In this document: positions 1 to 8,100 of the stretch, piece after piece | Numbering within the stretch: position 1 is the stretch's first letter | Layout: each line of letters starts with the position of its first letter | DNA from: Mucilaginibacter endophyticus | GTDB lineage: Bacteria; Bacteroidota; Bacteroidia; Sphingobacteriales; Sphingobacteriaceae | Reading direction: 5' to 3' | Assembly: GCF_003351025.1 (NCBI RefSeq) | Contig: NZ_QPCG01000005.1 | Span: forward strand, 87,932-151,931 | Length of the DNA: 64,000 bases | Program-made: the position numbers and the translations under genes | Notes under the pieces: generated by a model | What the model was told of the DNA's origin: nothing | Database searches by the model: none | The model's input: only the letters and a program-made list of their open reading frames with translations

Positions 1-11
1 TAGCTGAAATA

Positions 12-110
12 ACATTAGGTGTGGAGGGACTGTCATCCTGAGCCTGTCGAAGGACGCGCGCAGAGGCCACCCCGCCATGCTTCGACGAGCTCAGCATGAC
101 ACTCGTTTTT
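12..110 (+). repeat. Dispersed ~100-bp inverted-repeat element, family A copy 1
   Basis: The element holds an imperfect inverted repeat: 31-52 pairs with 80-101 (19 of 22 positions), both ends reading TGTCA outward, with a GC-rich loop containing GCGCGCAGAGGCC. The preceding ACATTAGGTGT and following CGTTTTT are also shared with the copy at 42340-42440; an inverted copy lies at 28141-28232. No coding potential and no transposase is visible. A REP- or MITE-like non-autonomous repeat is the best guess. Confidence 0.7.
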
Positions 111-165
111 GTTAGGCCGTAAAGTAGCGAACAATATTTGCGATATAAAAAGCGGCTTTGCTTAG

Positions 166-196
166 CGAAGAAGATGCTTCGTTCCTCAGCATGACA
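166..196 (+). repeat. Solo half of family B repeat
   Basis: This stretch matches the right arm of the full inverted repeat at 28049-28136 (GAAGATGCTTCGTTCCTCAG followed by CATGACA). The left arm is absent, so it looks like a half element or decayed copy lying directly after the family A copy. Confidence 0.55.
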
Positions 197-358
197 AGCG
201 TTTTATTAATACCTCAATTTGCAGACATCCGCTACTAACACGCATCTTCCAAAAGTTTTCAGTTTTAAAATATTATTCGTTAATCTTGGGTAGTATTCTG
301 AACCGGTTAAATCCTGCGCGCTGTTCCAATTATCGGCGCTTAATTATAGATACATTTT
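197..358. other. Upstream region of the first operon
   Basis: This AT-rich stretch after the repeats has no ORF of note. TACATTTT at 352-359 is close to the Bacteroidota -7 element (TAnnTTTG) but directly abuts the start codon, so it is not convincing. The promoter of the sugar operon should lie here, but I cannot place it. Confidence 0.4.
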
Positions 359-1444
359 ATGAACAAAACTAAAGTTGCCATACTGGGTGCCGGTTTTATC
401 ACCGATATCCATATGGAATCGTACCATCGCTTTATCCCCGAAGCCGAGGTTGTAGCCTGCTATGCCCGTAACCCCGGAAAAGCCAAAGCCTTTGCCGAAA
501 AATATCACATAGCCCAATGGTTTGATGACATCGATAAACTTATAGCCGAATCAGGCTGTGAGGTAGTAGATATCTGCCTGCCTAATTACCTGCACGCCGA
601 AGCCACGATTAAAGCCGCCAAAGCGGGCAAGCATGTCATCATAGAAAAGCCGCTTGCTGTTACGCTTGAAGAGGCCGATGAAATGATTGCCGTATGCAAG
701 GCCAACAATGTAAAACTGATGTATGCCGAAGAGCTCTGCTTCGCGCCAAAATATGAGCGGGCCAGGCATCTGGTTAAAGAGGGCGCTATTGGCGACATCT
801 ATATGCTTAAGCAGGGCGAAAAACATTCCGGCCCGCATTCAGATTGGTTTTATGATATCAACTATGCCGGTGGCGGGGTGATCATGGATATGGGCTGCCA
901 TGCTTTGGGCTGGTTCAGGTGGATGCTTAACAATGTCAAACCTAAAAGTGTTTATGCCAGCATGAGTACCGTGCTGCATAAAGGCCGCACTAAAGGCGAA
1001 GATAATTCGGTAATTATTGTTGAGTTTGAAAACGGCGTAACTGCCGTGGCCGAAAATAGCTGGGCCAAGCATGGCGGCATGGACGACCGCTGCGAAATTC
1101 ACGGTCTTGGTGGTGTTATTTATGCTGATTTATTCATGGGCAATGCCGCGGTAACCTACAGCAAGGATGGATACGGTTATGCCATGGAGAAATCGGACAC
1201 CACACAGGGCTGGAGCTTTACCATTTTTGAAGAAGCCTTTAACCAGGGCTACCCGCACGAGTTGAAACATTTTATTGACTGCGTACAGAATGACAAAACC
1301 CCGCTGGTAACCGGCGAGGACGGCAGAGCAGTGCTTGAGCTCATCTACGCGGCTTACGCATCGGCCGGAGCCGGAAAAAAAATTGAGTTGCCGTTTTCGG
1401 CAAAGATTGATAAACCTGTAAATCTTTGGCTCAATAATAAATAG
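359..1444 (+). CDS. Gfo/Idh/MocA family oxidoreductase
   Basis: This 361-aa cytoplasmic NAD(P)-dependent dehydrogenase belongs to the Gfo/Idh/MocA family, whose members oxidise or reduce sugars and cyclitols. The N-terminal Rossmann fold begins with the dinucleotide loop GAGFI (residues 10-14). The family EKP signature is at residues 96-98, with the usual catalytic Lys97. The C-terminal substrate domain carries GGGVIMDMGCH, placing Asp177 and His181 where the family has its catalytic pair. It is first in a plus-strand run; the NagB-like gene starts 3 bp after its stop, so translational coupling is likely. The exact substrate cannot be read from sequence. With a GMC flavoprotein and DUF1080 protein downstream, an oxidised sugar or amino sugar is the natural guess. 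Confidence 0.88.
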   Translation: MNKTKVAILGAGFITDIHMESYHRFIPEAEVVACYARNPGKAKAFAEKYHIAQWFDDIDKLIAESGCEVVDICLPNYLHAEATIKAAKAGKHVIIEKPLAVTLEEADEMIAVCKANNVKLMYAEELCFAPKYERARHLVKEGAIGDIYMLKQGEKHSGPHSDWFYDINYAGGGVIMDMGCHALGWFRWMLNNVKPKSVYASMSTVLHKGRTKGEDNSVIIVEFENGVTAVAENSWAKHGGMDDRCEIHGLGGVIYADLFMGNAAVTYSKDGYGYAMEKSDTTQGWSFTIFEEAFNQGYPHELKHFIDCVQNDKTPLVTGEDGRAVLELIYAAYASAGAGKKIELPFSAKIDKPVNLWLNNK

Positions 1445-1447
1445 AAA

Positions 1448-2173
1448 ATGAAACTACATATACATCCTGATTATAACACCATGTCGAAGGCGGCCGCCGA
1501 TTTAGTGGTTACCCTGGTTAGCCAAAAGCCCAACGCGCTGATCTGCTTCCCATCCGGCGATTCGCCAACCGGCATGTTTAGCTACCTTGTTCAATACGCA
1601 AACCTCGGCAGGGTTAATTTTAGCCAAACCAACTTTGTTGGTCTTGATGAATGGGTTGGCCTCGACCGTACTAACGATGGCAGCTGTACCTATTTTCTCG
1701 AAAAGCATTTTTTTACGCCGCTTAATATTTCGCCCGGTAAAGTGAAGTTTTTTAATGCTGTTGCCGATGATATTGATGCTGAATGCCAGGCGATGAATAA
1801 ACATATTGATAACCTTGGCGGTTTGGATATGATGGTGGTTGGCGTGGGACTTAACGGCCATATCGGCCTTAACGAGCCCGGGGCCGATTTTCATTCGTAT
1901 GCACACCACTCGCCTTTGGCACCTATTACTATCGATGTAGCTCAAAAATATTTTACAAGGGATACGGTTTTAACCGAAGGTATCACCCTTGGCTTACGCC
2001 ATCTGGCCGAAGCTGCCGTACCGGTACTTATAGCCAGCGGGAGCAAAAAAGCACCCATTATAGCCGAGGCCCTGCAGGGATGTGTTACCAATGATATACC
2101 TGCTTCCATATTTAAAACATTGCAAAACGGGCAGGTATTTCTGGATGATGCAGCAGCGGCGCAGCTTGCTTAG
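1448..2173 (+). CDS. Glucosamine-6-phosphate deaminase-like protein (NagB family)
   Basis: This 241-aa NagB/RpiA/SoxS-fold sugar-phosphate isomerase/deaminase would convert an amino-sugar 6-phosphate to a ketose phosphate plus ammonia. It shows the phosphate loop GDSPTG (37-42), DEW (Asp67, matching the general base of NagB), and NGHIGLNEPG (His138 and Glu143, matching the ring-opening His and Glu). The residue before Gly-His is Asn, where the E. coli enzyme has Asp; I recall Asn in Gram-positive NagBs, so this need not mean loss of function. It is about 25 residues shorter than E. coli NagB. It starts 3 bp after the preceding dehydrogenase. A 6-phosphogluconolactonase-like role is the main alternative. 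Confidence 0.8.
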   Translation: MKLHIHPDYNTMSKAAADLVVTLVSQKPNALICFPSGDSPTGMFSYLVQYANLGRVNFSQTNFVGLDEWVGLDRTNDGSCTYFLEKHFFTPLNISPGKVKFFNAVADDIDAECQAMNKHIDNLGGLDMMVVGVGLNGHIGLNEPGADFHSYAHHSPLAPITIDVAQKYFTRDTVLTEGITLGLRHLAEAAVPVLIASGSKKAPIIAEALQGCVTNDIPASIFKTLQNGQVFLDDAAAAQLA

Positions 2174-2270
2174 GAGCTAAAGGCTGAAAGCTAAAAAAAT
2201 TAAAGTTTCCGATCTGGTACTTTAAGCTTAGAGTTAAAGCATTAAGCTTTCTGCCTTCGGCTTTTAGCTC
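2174..2270. repeat. Imperfect inverted repeat of AGCTTAAAGC units
   Basis: GAGCTAAAGGCTGAAAGCT at the left pairs imperfectly with the reverse of the right end (AGCTTTCTGCC then TTCGGCTTTTAGCTC), ending at 2270. Similar AGCTTAAAGCC/GAAAGCT units recur at 32215-32248. It separates the deaminase and GMC genes, and could act as a weak terminator or be a dispersed repeat. Confidence 0.45.
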
Positions 2271-2323
2271 AACTAAAACCTATTGACAATTAAATAGTTT
2301 ATTAACCATAACCAATTGTACAC

Positions 2324-4039
2324 ATGCCTGATGAACCTAAAAATACTGCCGATCAGTTTACTTATGATGCCATTGTAATAGGCTCAGGCATCAGCGGCGG
2401 ATGGGCAGCTAAAGAACTTTGTGAGCAGGGTTTAAAAGCCCTGGTACTTGAACGCGGCAGAGATGTGCAGCACATTAAAGATTACCCTACGGCAACCATG
2501 GATCCCTGGGAGTTTAAGCATCGCGGCGAAATGACCAAATCCTTTTTAAAGGAAAACCCGCTCATTAGCCGGGCGGCAGGTTATGGCGAAGATGATGCTC
2601 ATTTTTTTGTGAAGGATAATGATCACCCGTATATACAGGAAAAGCCGTTCGACTGGATCCGCGGGTACCAGGTTGGTGGCAAATCGCTTACCTGGGGCCG
2701 GGCTTGCCAGCGTTGGAGCAAGTATGAATTTGAAAATCCGGCACGTTTTGGCTATGGCATTGAGTGGCCCATTAGTTACGATGATGTAGCACCATGGTAC
2801 TCACATGTAGAGAAGTTTATAGGTGTTTGCGGTAATAAAGATGGCATTGAAGCCATGCCCGACGGCGAGTTTCTGCCGCCTTTTGATATGAACGCTGTAC
2901 AGGAACACATCAGCAAAAAGATAAAAGAAAACTACCCCGACAGGCATTTGGTACATGCCCGCTGGGCGCATATTACCAAACCTGAGCAAATCCATATAGA
3001 TCAGGGCCGGGTTAAATGTATGGCGCGCAACCTTTGCATGCGCGGCTGCCCCTTCGGCGGCTATTTCAGTTCGGTAAGTTCAACCTTGCCCTGGGCAAAA
3101 AAGACAGGTAACCTTACTATAAGGCCATTTTCGGTGGTGCACTCTATCATTTATGACGAAAAGTTGGGCAAAGCTTCAGGCGTAAAAGTTATTGATACCA
3201 ACACCAAACAGGAGTTTATTTACAAAGCGCGCGTTATTTTCATGAACGCCTCGGCATTGAATACTAACCTTATCCTGCTAAACTCAAAATCAACTCGTTT
3301 CCCCAACGGGCTTGGTAATGACAATGGTTTGTTGGGTAAGTATATCGCCTTTCAAAATTACCGGGCATCGGTAACAGCCGATATGGATGGCTTTTTAGAC
3401 CGCTACTATTTTGGCCGAAACCCAACAGAGCTGATCCTGGCTAACTACCGCAACCTGCACAAACAGGAAACCGACTATAAAGGCGGCTTCACCACTTTTA
3501 TGGGCGCTTACCGTAACCGGGGACCAAAGGAAACTTCCGAAGGTGAGATTGGAGGTACTTATAAAGATTCGCTTACTGAACCGGGTGGATGGAGCACTTA
3601 CATGTACCTGCAAGGCGAAACCATACCGAAAATCAGCAACCATGTGCGGTTAAGTCCGGATAAAAAAGACCAATGGGGGATTCCGTTGTTGATAACCTCT
3701 GTTGAGTATGATGATAACGATGAACGCATGATCCAGGATTTTTTAACTCAAACCGCCGATATGTTTGAAAAAGCGGGATGCACCAATGTTCAGAAGCATG
3801 AAAACAAACAGGCGCCGGGCCTTGATATTCACGAAATGGGCGGGGTACGTATGGGTAAAGATCCTAAAACATCGATGCTTAACCAGTGGAACCAGCTGCA
3901 CTTATGTAAAAATGTATTTGTTACCGATGGCGCCTGCATGGCCACTACCGGAAACCAAAGCCCATCTATATTGTATATGGCTTTAACGGCACGTGCTGCT
4001 ACCTATGCCGTGGGCGAATTAAAAAAGGGAAATCTTTAA
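2324..4039 (+). CDS. GMC family flavoprotein oxidoreductase
   Basis: This 571-aa FAD-dependent oxidoreductase resembles the large subunit of gluconate 2-, fructose- or FAD-glucose dehydrogenases. It has an N-terminal FAD dinucleotide fold (GSGISGG, from residue 20). The catalytic pair is His503 (in HEMGG) and Asn544 (in GNQSPS). Three cysteines, C232, C238 and C242, sit where FAD-glucose dehydrogenase large subunits carry the ligands of a [3Fe-4S] cluster, which suggests electron transfer to a partner. No small subunit (gluconate 2-dehydrogenase subunit 3) or cytochrome gene is adjacent, and no Tat signal is seen. The DUF1080 gene follows 25 bp downstream. In this context C3 oxidation of a glycoside is a reasonable inference. 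Confidence 0.88.
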   Translation: MPDEPKNTADQFTYDAIVIGSGISGGWAAKELCEQGLKALVLERGRDVQHIKDYPTATMDPWEFKHRGEMTKSFLKENPLISRAAGYGEDDAHFFVKDNDHPYIQEKPFDWIRGYQVGGKSLTWGRACQRWSKYEFENPARFGYGIEWPISYDDVAPWYSHVEKFIGVCGNKDGIEAMPDGEFLPPFDMNAVQEHISKKIKENYPDRHLVHARWAHITKPEQIHIDQGRVKCMARNLCMRGCPFGGYFSSVSSTLPWAKKTGNLTIRPFSVVHSIIYDEKLGKASGVKVIDTNTKQEFIYKARVIFMNASALNTNLILLNSKSTRFPNGLGNDNGLLGKYIAFQNYRASVTADMDGFLDRYYFGRNPTELILANYRNLHKQETDYKGGFTTFMGAYRNRGPKETSEGEIGGTYKDSLTEPGGWSTYMYLQGETIPKISNHVRLSPDKKDQWGIPLLITSVEYDDNDERMIQDFLTQTADMFEKAGCTNVQKHENKQAPGLDIHEMGGVRMGKDPKTSMLNQWNQLHLCKNVFVTDGACMATTGNQSPSILYMALTARAATYAVGELKKGNL

Positions 4040-4064
4040 AACTTACTAATTAAACATAGCACCA

Positions 4065-4832
4065 ATGAACAAGTTATTTTTAATGGCACTAACAGCGGTA
4101 GCCATAAGCAGCTGTCATTCATCTACACCAAAAAACTATAATAAGGACAGCACCGTTGTTGCTGATACCAATCAAAAAAAGGATAGTACAAATAATATTG
4201 CATCGGGATTTGAATCATTGTTTGATGGTAAAACTACTGATGGCTGGCATGCTTACGGTAAACCGGCACCTGGCTTAGCCTGGAAAGCAGAGGATGGCGT
4301 ACTGCACCTTGACGCTTCAGAAAAAGGCGACTGGCAAACCAAAAACGGTGGTGATATGGTAAGCAATGGTGAATATGAAAGCTTTGATCTGAAGCTGGAA
4401 TGGAAGATCTCCAAAGGCGGTAACAGCGGCATCTTGTTTCATGTTAAAGAAGATACTACCAAATACAAATACAGCTATTTTACCGGCCCCGAATGCCAGG
4501 TTGTTGATAATAAGGAAAACGAAGACGGCAAACTTATCAAACACCGCGCGGGCGATCTGTATGACCTCATCTCGATATCAAAAGAAGTAGTAAAACCTGC
4601 CGGCGAATGGAACCAGGTAGAGATTGTTTGTAACAACAGCAAGCTTGATTTTACCATAAACGGTGAACACGTATTATCAACTACCCTTTGGGACGATCAT
4701 TGGAAAAAACTGGTAGCAGGAAGCAAATTTAAAGAATGGCCAGATTTTGGCACGTTTAAAACCGGCCACATCATATTACAGGACCATGGCGCCGATGTTT
4801 GGTACAGGAATATCCAGATTAAAAAATTATAG
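4065..4832 (+). CDS. DUF1080 (3-keto-disaccharide hydrolase family) lipoprotein
   Basis: This 255-aa predicted lipoprotein has a short signal peptide ending in a lipobox with Cys17 (AISSC), then a low-complexity linker rich in Ser, Thr, Lys and Asp. A single concanavalin-like beta-jelly-roll DUF1080 domain runs from about residue 50 to the end (FDGKTTDGWHAYG; GGNSGILFHV; the end WYRNIQIKKL is typical). Pfam now names the family 3-keto-disaccharide hydrolase. It would act in the periplasm or on the outer membrane. Placed 25 bp behind the GMC oxidoreductase, it could hydrolyse the 3-keto glycoside that enzyme produces. Reaction and substrate are inference; the family assignment is firm. Confidence 0.88.
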   Translation: MNKLFLMALTAVAISSCHSSTPKNYNKDSTVVADTNQKKDSTNNIASGFESLFDGKTTDGWHAYGKPAPGLAWKAEDGVLHLDASEKGDWQTKNGGDMVSNGEYESFDLKLEWKISKGGNSGILFHVKEDTTKYKYSYFTGPECQVVDNKENEDGKLIKHRAGDLYDLISISKEVVKPAGEWNQVEIVCNNSKLDFTINGEHVLSTTLWDDHWKKLVAGSKFKEWPDFGTFKTGHIILQDHGADVWYRNIQIKKL

Positions 4833-4845
4833 GGCTTGAAGTATA

Positions 4846-4878
4846 AGACTTACGAGGTTTTAAAAACTTCGTAAGTCT
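4846..4878. repeat. 33-bp palindrome, family P copy 1
   Basis: AGACTTACGAGGTTTT followed by AAAAACTTCGTAAGTCT forms a near-perfect 33-bp palindrome between convergent genes. Copies with the same core are at 11186-11218, 12296-12328 and 42448-42480. The adjacent GGATT is the inverse of the AATCC that precedes the copy at 42448, so homology extends past the palindrome. Confidence 0.75.
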
Positions 4879-4914
4879 GGATTGTACTTAATAAAAGTAA
4901 ACACTAAATATCTT

Positions 4915-5268
4915 TTACAAGGCTGCTATCTCTGCCTGCAGTTTTTTGGGCAGGCTTTTAACCACTTCATTGTAGGAGTGATCAATCATTTCGCAAAGTT
5001 GCTTACGGGTAAGGGAGCCATTCATTTGCACAGTATTCCACATCTTTTTGTTCATGTGGTAGCCTGGCTGCACTTCGGGATGGCATTCGCGGAGTTCAAC
5101 AGCCCATTCGGGATCGCATTTAACGTTGAACCTGTCGCCGGTTTGCAGGCCGGTTAACAAAAAGATCTTATCGGCAATTTTAAAAACAAGGGTATCCTCA
5201 CCAAACGGAAAACCTTCGGTTGCCCCCGGTTTTTGCAAACAATAATCGCGCAGTTCTTCTATGTTCAT
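4915..5268 (-). CDS. MmcQ/YjbR family protein
   Basis: This 117-aa small cytoplasmic protein belongs to the MmcQ/YjbR (CyaY-like fold) family, which is annotated as DNA-binding on structural grounds but has no settled function. Family features are the opening MNIEELRDYCL, the GxTEGFPFGE segment (about 15-24), the central KCDPEWA and the C-terminal LPKKLQAE. Length is typical. Its ATG overlaps the stop of the upstream barrel gene by one base (TAATG), which indicates translational coupling. Functional link between the two is not obvious. Confidence 0.85.
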   Translation of the reverse strand: MNIEELRDYCLQKPGATEGFPFGEDTLVFKIADKIFLLTGLQTGDRFNVKCDPEWAVELRECHPEVQPGYHMNKKMWNTVQMNGSLTRKQLCEMIDHSYNEVVKSLPKKLQAEIAAL

Positions 5269-6017
5269 TACCTGAAGTTTCTGACCAGTTTGGTATAAGA
5301 TACCGTATTGCCAAAATTATATTTGAAACCTATGCTGTATTGAACAAACTGATCGGGCGCGTTGTTTTTATATTTTTGAGGGTTGTCATTGTACCCATCA
5401 AGTCCTTCGCCAAAAGTATAACTGTGCTGAACGCCGAGGGTTATGGTATATCCTACCTGGTCGTAATCATCATAAATTTTAAATTCATAGCCAAGGCGCA
5501 GCGGAATCATGAGGTTAATACTCTTGTCTTTACCCTGAAAACCTTCAAGGTCACCCACTGGTCCATGGTTTTCATATCCCGGCGGATTTGAACGCTGTAC
5601 AAACGCCATCTTGTTTTTTATCGCACCTATGCCCGCGCCTACGTAAAAGTTTTTAACTACGTTTAAAAAACCACTGTTTTCGTAATCAATGATCTCTCCC
5701 ATCTGCATATCGGCACGTAGGGCAAGCGCCAGGAAATTATTTTTTGATTTACGGCCAAATTCATCCTGTGCCGGAGTAAGGCCACCACCCTCAAGGGTAC
5801 CAAAATGAAAATCGAGCGCTATAGGCACATAGGGACTATAGTTATAGGTTAGGTTTAGCGTACCGCCGGGGTGCCAAACCTGCTTTTTAAGGTCATCAAA
5901 ACCGCGCGCGTAATTGACGCCGCCGCCAAAACCCCATTCATAATAATTGTAACCACTTTGGGCTTTTGCCATAACCACGGCACAAACCAAAACAAAAAGC
6001 AGAAAATATTTTTTCAA
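5268..6017 (-). CDS. Outer-membrane beta-barrel protein
   Basis: This 249-aa protein has a cleavable signal peptide (MKKYFLLFVLVCAVVMAKAQ) and then alternating aromatic/glycine strands typical of Bacteroidota outer-membrane beta-barrel proteins; the C-terminal strand ends YTKLVRNFR. The start is a TTG codon at 6017; no closer ATG would keep the signal peptide. It is divergent from pepT and coupled through TAATG to the MmcQ/YjbR gene. No specific substrate or function can be read from it. Confidence 0.75.
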   Translation of the reverse strand: MKKYFLLFVLVCAVVMAKAQSGYNYYEWGFGGGVNYARGFDDLKKQVWHPGGTLNLTYNYSPYVPIALDFHFGTLEGGGLTPAQDEFGRKSKNNFLALALRADMQMGEIIDYENSGFLNVVKNFYVGAGIGAIKNKMAFVQRSNPPGYENHGPVGDLEGFQGKDKSINLMIPLRLGYEFKIYDDYDQVGYTITLGVQHSYTFGEGLDGYNDNPQKYKNNAPDQFVQYSIGFKYNFGNTVSYTKLVRNFR

Positions 6018-6042
6018 TGTATAATTTTAATCAATATTTACA

Positions 6043-6075
6043 ATTGGAGATGGTGTTTGCCGCCGCCTAAATTTG
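6043..6075 (+). promoter_or_regulatory. Bacteroidota-type promoter of pepT
   Basis: TAAATTTG at 6068-6075 is an exact TAnnTTTG -7 element, with ATTG at 6043-6046 as a 3-of-4 match to the -33 TTTG and a 21-bp spacer. It ends 20 bp before the pepT start codon. Confidence 0.6.
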
Positions 6076-6095
6076 CACTAATATAAAAGCTTTAT

Positions 6096-7346
6096 ATGAA
6101 TTTAAGTTCATTCATTAAGTTCACTGTTACGGAGCGCTTTTTGCGCTACGTTACCATTGATACGCAATCCGACCCCTCTTCGGTTACATTTCCATCAACA
6201 GAAAAGCAAAAAGATCTTGGTCGCCTGTTGGTTGAGGAACTTTTGGCTATTGGCGTAACCGACGCGCATTTGGATGAATACGGTTATGTTTATGCAACCA
6301 TCCCCTCCAACACGGATAAGCAGGTACCGGTGATCTGCTTTTGTTCGCACATGGATACCGCGCCCGATTGCAGCGGGAAAGGCGTAAAACCAATAGTACA
6401 TGAAAACTACCAGGGGCAGGATTTAATATTGCCCGATGATACTACCCAGGTGATCCGAATGGCCGAATATGCCGACCTTAAAAACCAGATAGGGAACGAT
6501 GTAATAACCGCCAGTGGCACCACATTGCTTGGTGCAGATAATAAAGCGGGCGTGGCCGAAATTATGGACGCCTGCTACCAGCTCATAAACCATCCCGAAA
6601 TTAAACACGGCGATATCCGGATCCTGTTTACACCGGATGAAGAAGTTGGCCATGGTGTTGACCATGTGGATATTGTCAAGCTTGGCGCTTTTGCCGGCTA
6701 TACTATGGATGGCGAAAGCGCGGGCAATATGGAAAACGAAACATTTTCGGCAGATGGCGCGCGACTTACTATTAACGGTGTAAGCTCGCACCCCGGCTTT
6801 GCCAAAGGAAAAATGGAAAGCGCCATTAAAATTGCCGGGCAAATTATAGCTGCGCTGCCCGAAGATCTTTCGCCGGAGCATACCGAAGGGATGCAGGGTT
6901 TTGTACATCCCGTAGGCATAGAAGGTCATGTAGAAACCGCCTCTGTTGATTTTATCATCCGTGATTTTGACGAAGCTAAACTTGCAGATCATGTAGAGGC
7001 TATTCGCCAAACAGCAACTGAAGTATTGAAGAAATTTCCGGGCTCAACATTTGATATTAATGTTAGTCAGCAATACCGCAATATGAAGGGCATACTTGAT
7101 CAGCACCCGCAAATTGTGGATTATGCTATGGAGGCCATCAATCGTACTGGCTTAACCGCCAAATTGTGCAGCATCCGTGGCGGTACCGATGGCTCAAGGT
7201 TATCATTTATGGGATTGCCCTGCCCTAATATTTTTGCCGGAGAACATGCTTTCCACAGCAGGCACGAGTGGGTATCCGTTCAGGATATGCAAAAAGCGGT
7301 TGAAACCATTTTGCATCTGTGCATGATCTGGGAGGAAAAAAGTTAG
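6096..7346 (+). CDS. pepT: Peptidase T (tripeptide aminopeptidase)
   Basis: This 416-aa cytosolic M20B metallopeptidase removes the N-terminal residue of tripeptides. The two-zinc site is readable: His85 and Asp87 (HMDTAPD), bridging Asp148 (GADNKAG), Glu182/Glu183 (TPDEEVGHG), Asp205 (TMDGES), and a C-terminal His in AGEHAFHSRHEW. The dimerisation domain lies between about residues 215 and 330. Length is that of known PepT proteins (about 410). It stands alone behind a good promoter, with an acetyltransferase gene just downstream. Confidence 0.95.
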   Translation: MNLSSFIKFTVTERFLRYVTIDTQSDPSSVTFPSTEKQKDLGRLLVEELLAIGVTDAHLDEYGYVYATIPSNTDKQVPVICFCSHMDTAPDCSGKGVKPIVHENYQGQDLILPDDTTQVIRMAEYADLKNQIGNDVITASGTTLLGADNKAGVAEIMDACYQLINHPEIKHGDIRILFTPDEEVGHGVDHVDIVKLGAFAGYTMDGESAGNMENETFSADGARLTINGVSSHPGFAKGKMESAIKIAGQIIAALPEDLSPEHTEGMQGFVHPVGIEGHVETASVDFIIRDFDEAKLADHVEAIRQTATEVLKKFPGSTFDINVSQQYRNMKGILDQHPQIVDYAMEAINRTGLTAKLCSIRGGTDGSRLSFMGLPCPNIFAGEHAFHSRHEWVSVQDMQKAVETILHLCMIWEEKS

Positions 7347-7363
7347 TATTAACAACACGCAAC

Positions 7364-7371
7364 TAAATTTG
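7364..7371 (+). promoter_or_regulatory. Possible -7 box directly before the acetyltransferase gene
   Basis: TAAATTTG matches TAnnTTTG exactly and ends only 3 bp before the ATG at 7375, which would give a nearly leaderless transcript. No convincing -33 box is seen, so chance occurrence is possible. Confidence 0.3.
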
Positions 7372-7374
7372 AAG

Positions 7375-7869
7375 ATGTATACGATACGTACGGCCACAGT
7401 TAAGGATGTGGAAACCATCCGCAATATTGCCGATAAGACATGGTGGGTAACCTATAGCCCTATTCTTGAGCGTGAACAGATAGCTTTTATGTTGGGCGAG
7501 ATCTATTCGGCAGAAAAAATAACCAAACAGGTTAAGGAAAACCAGCAAACTTTCCTACTGCTGGAAGAAGAAGGACGGCCGGTTGCATTCGCGGCCTATT
7601 CGCCCCGTGAAGAAGATCCTGAAATCTATAAACTGCACAAGCTATACTGCCTGCCCGAAACCCAGGGCAAAGGTTACGGGAAAGTACTGATTAACGAGGT
7701 GGCCCAAAAAACCAAAGACGCAGGCAAGCAAACACTGGAACTTAACGTGAACAGGTATAATAACGCCAAGTCGTTTTACGAAAAGATGGGATTTACAGTG
7801 GTCTATGAAGAAGATATCGCTATCGGCAACTACTGGATGAACGATTATGTAATGCGGAAAGAACTGTAA
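7375..7869 (+). CDS. GNAT family N-acetyltransferase
   Basis: This 164-aa single-domain GNAT enzyme transfers an acetyl group from acetyl-CoA to an amine. The acetyl-CoA loop (motif A) is YCLPETQGKGYGKVL, with the Q/RxxGxG pattern at about 97-102. The C-terminal NRYNNAKSFYEKMGFTVVYE is the motif B region typical of the family. I chose the ATG at 7375 (MYTIRTATVKD); an in-frame TTG at 7369 is less likely. The gene is 28 bp after pepT on the same strand. The acceptor substrate is unknown. Confidence 0.85.
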   Translation: MYTIRTATVKDVETIRNIADKTWWVTYSPILEREQIAFMLGEIYSAEKITKQVKENQQTFLLLEEEGRPVAFAAYSPREEDPEIYKLHKLYCLPETQGKGYGKVLINEVAQKTKDAGKQTLELNVNRYNNAKSFYEKMGFTVVYEEDIAIGNYWMNDYVMRKEL

Positions 7870-8067
7870 TTAAGCTTCTTTTGGAGGAAGTGTTTTTAAA
7901 AGCTCTTTAGCGGGCACCGCTTTAAAGCTGCCATCCTTCTCGCCAATGATAAGGCTTTCGTTATTTGCAGCAGCGGCCTCAACCAATTTACGATTTGCCC
8001 GCTTCATGCCTTCAAGCACTTTTGAAGCAAACTCGTTAATATCCATGTTAGTTGTTTTAGTTGTCAT
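7870..8067 (-). CDS. Small hypothetical protein (65 aa)
   Basis: This is a 65-aa, Lys/Ala/Glu-rich, probably helical cytoplasmic protein with no recognised domain. It has an ATG at 8067 and a second in-frame Met at 8046 (MDINEFASKV), either of which could be the start. Its stop abuts the stop of the convergent acetyltransferase gene with no gap. It lies downstream of, and on the same strand as, another acetyltransferase (8101-8616), with 33 bp between. The composition looks like a real protein rather than a shadow, but no function can be offered. Confidence 0.55.
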   Translation of the reverse strand: MTTKTTNMDINEFASKVLEGMKRANRKLVEAAAANNESLIIGEKDGSFKAVPAKELLKTLPPKEA

Positions 8068-8100
8068 TAGCTTGCGATAAAATCGTTTCCCAAATATCGG

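Noticed and set aside
1448..2173. Loss of deaminase activity due to Asn instead of Asp in the DGH motif
   Set aside because: I recall this Asn variant in other NagB proteins, and the other catalytic residues remain.
4882..5157. 91-aa plus-strand ORF
   Set aside because: It is the antisense frame of the MmcQ/YjbR gene, whose family match is clear.
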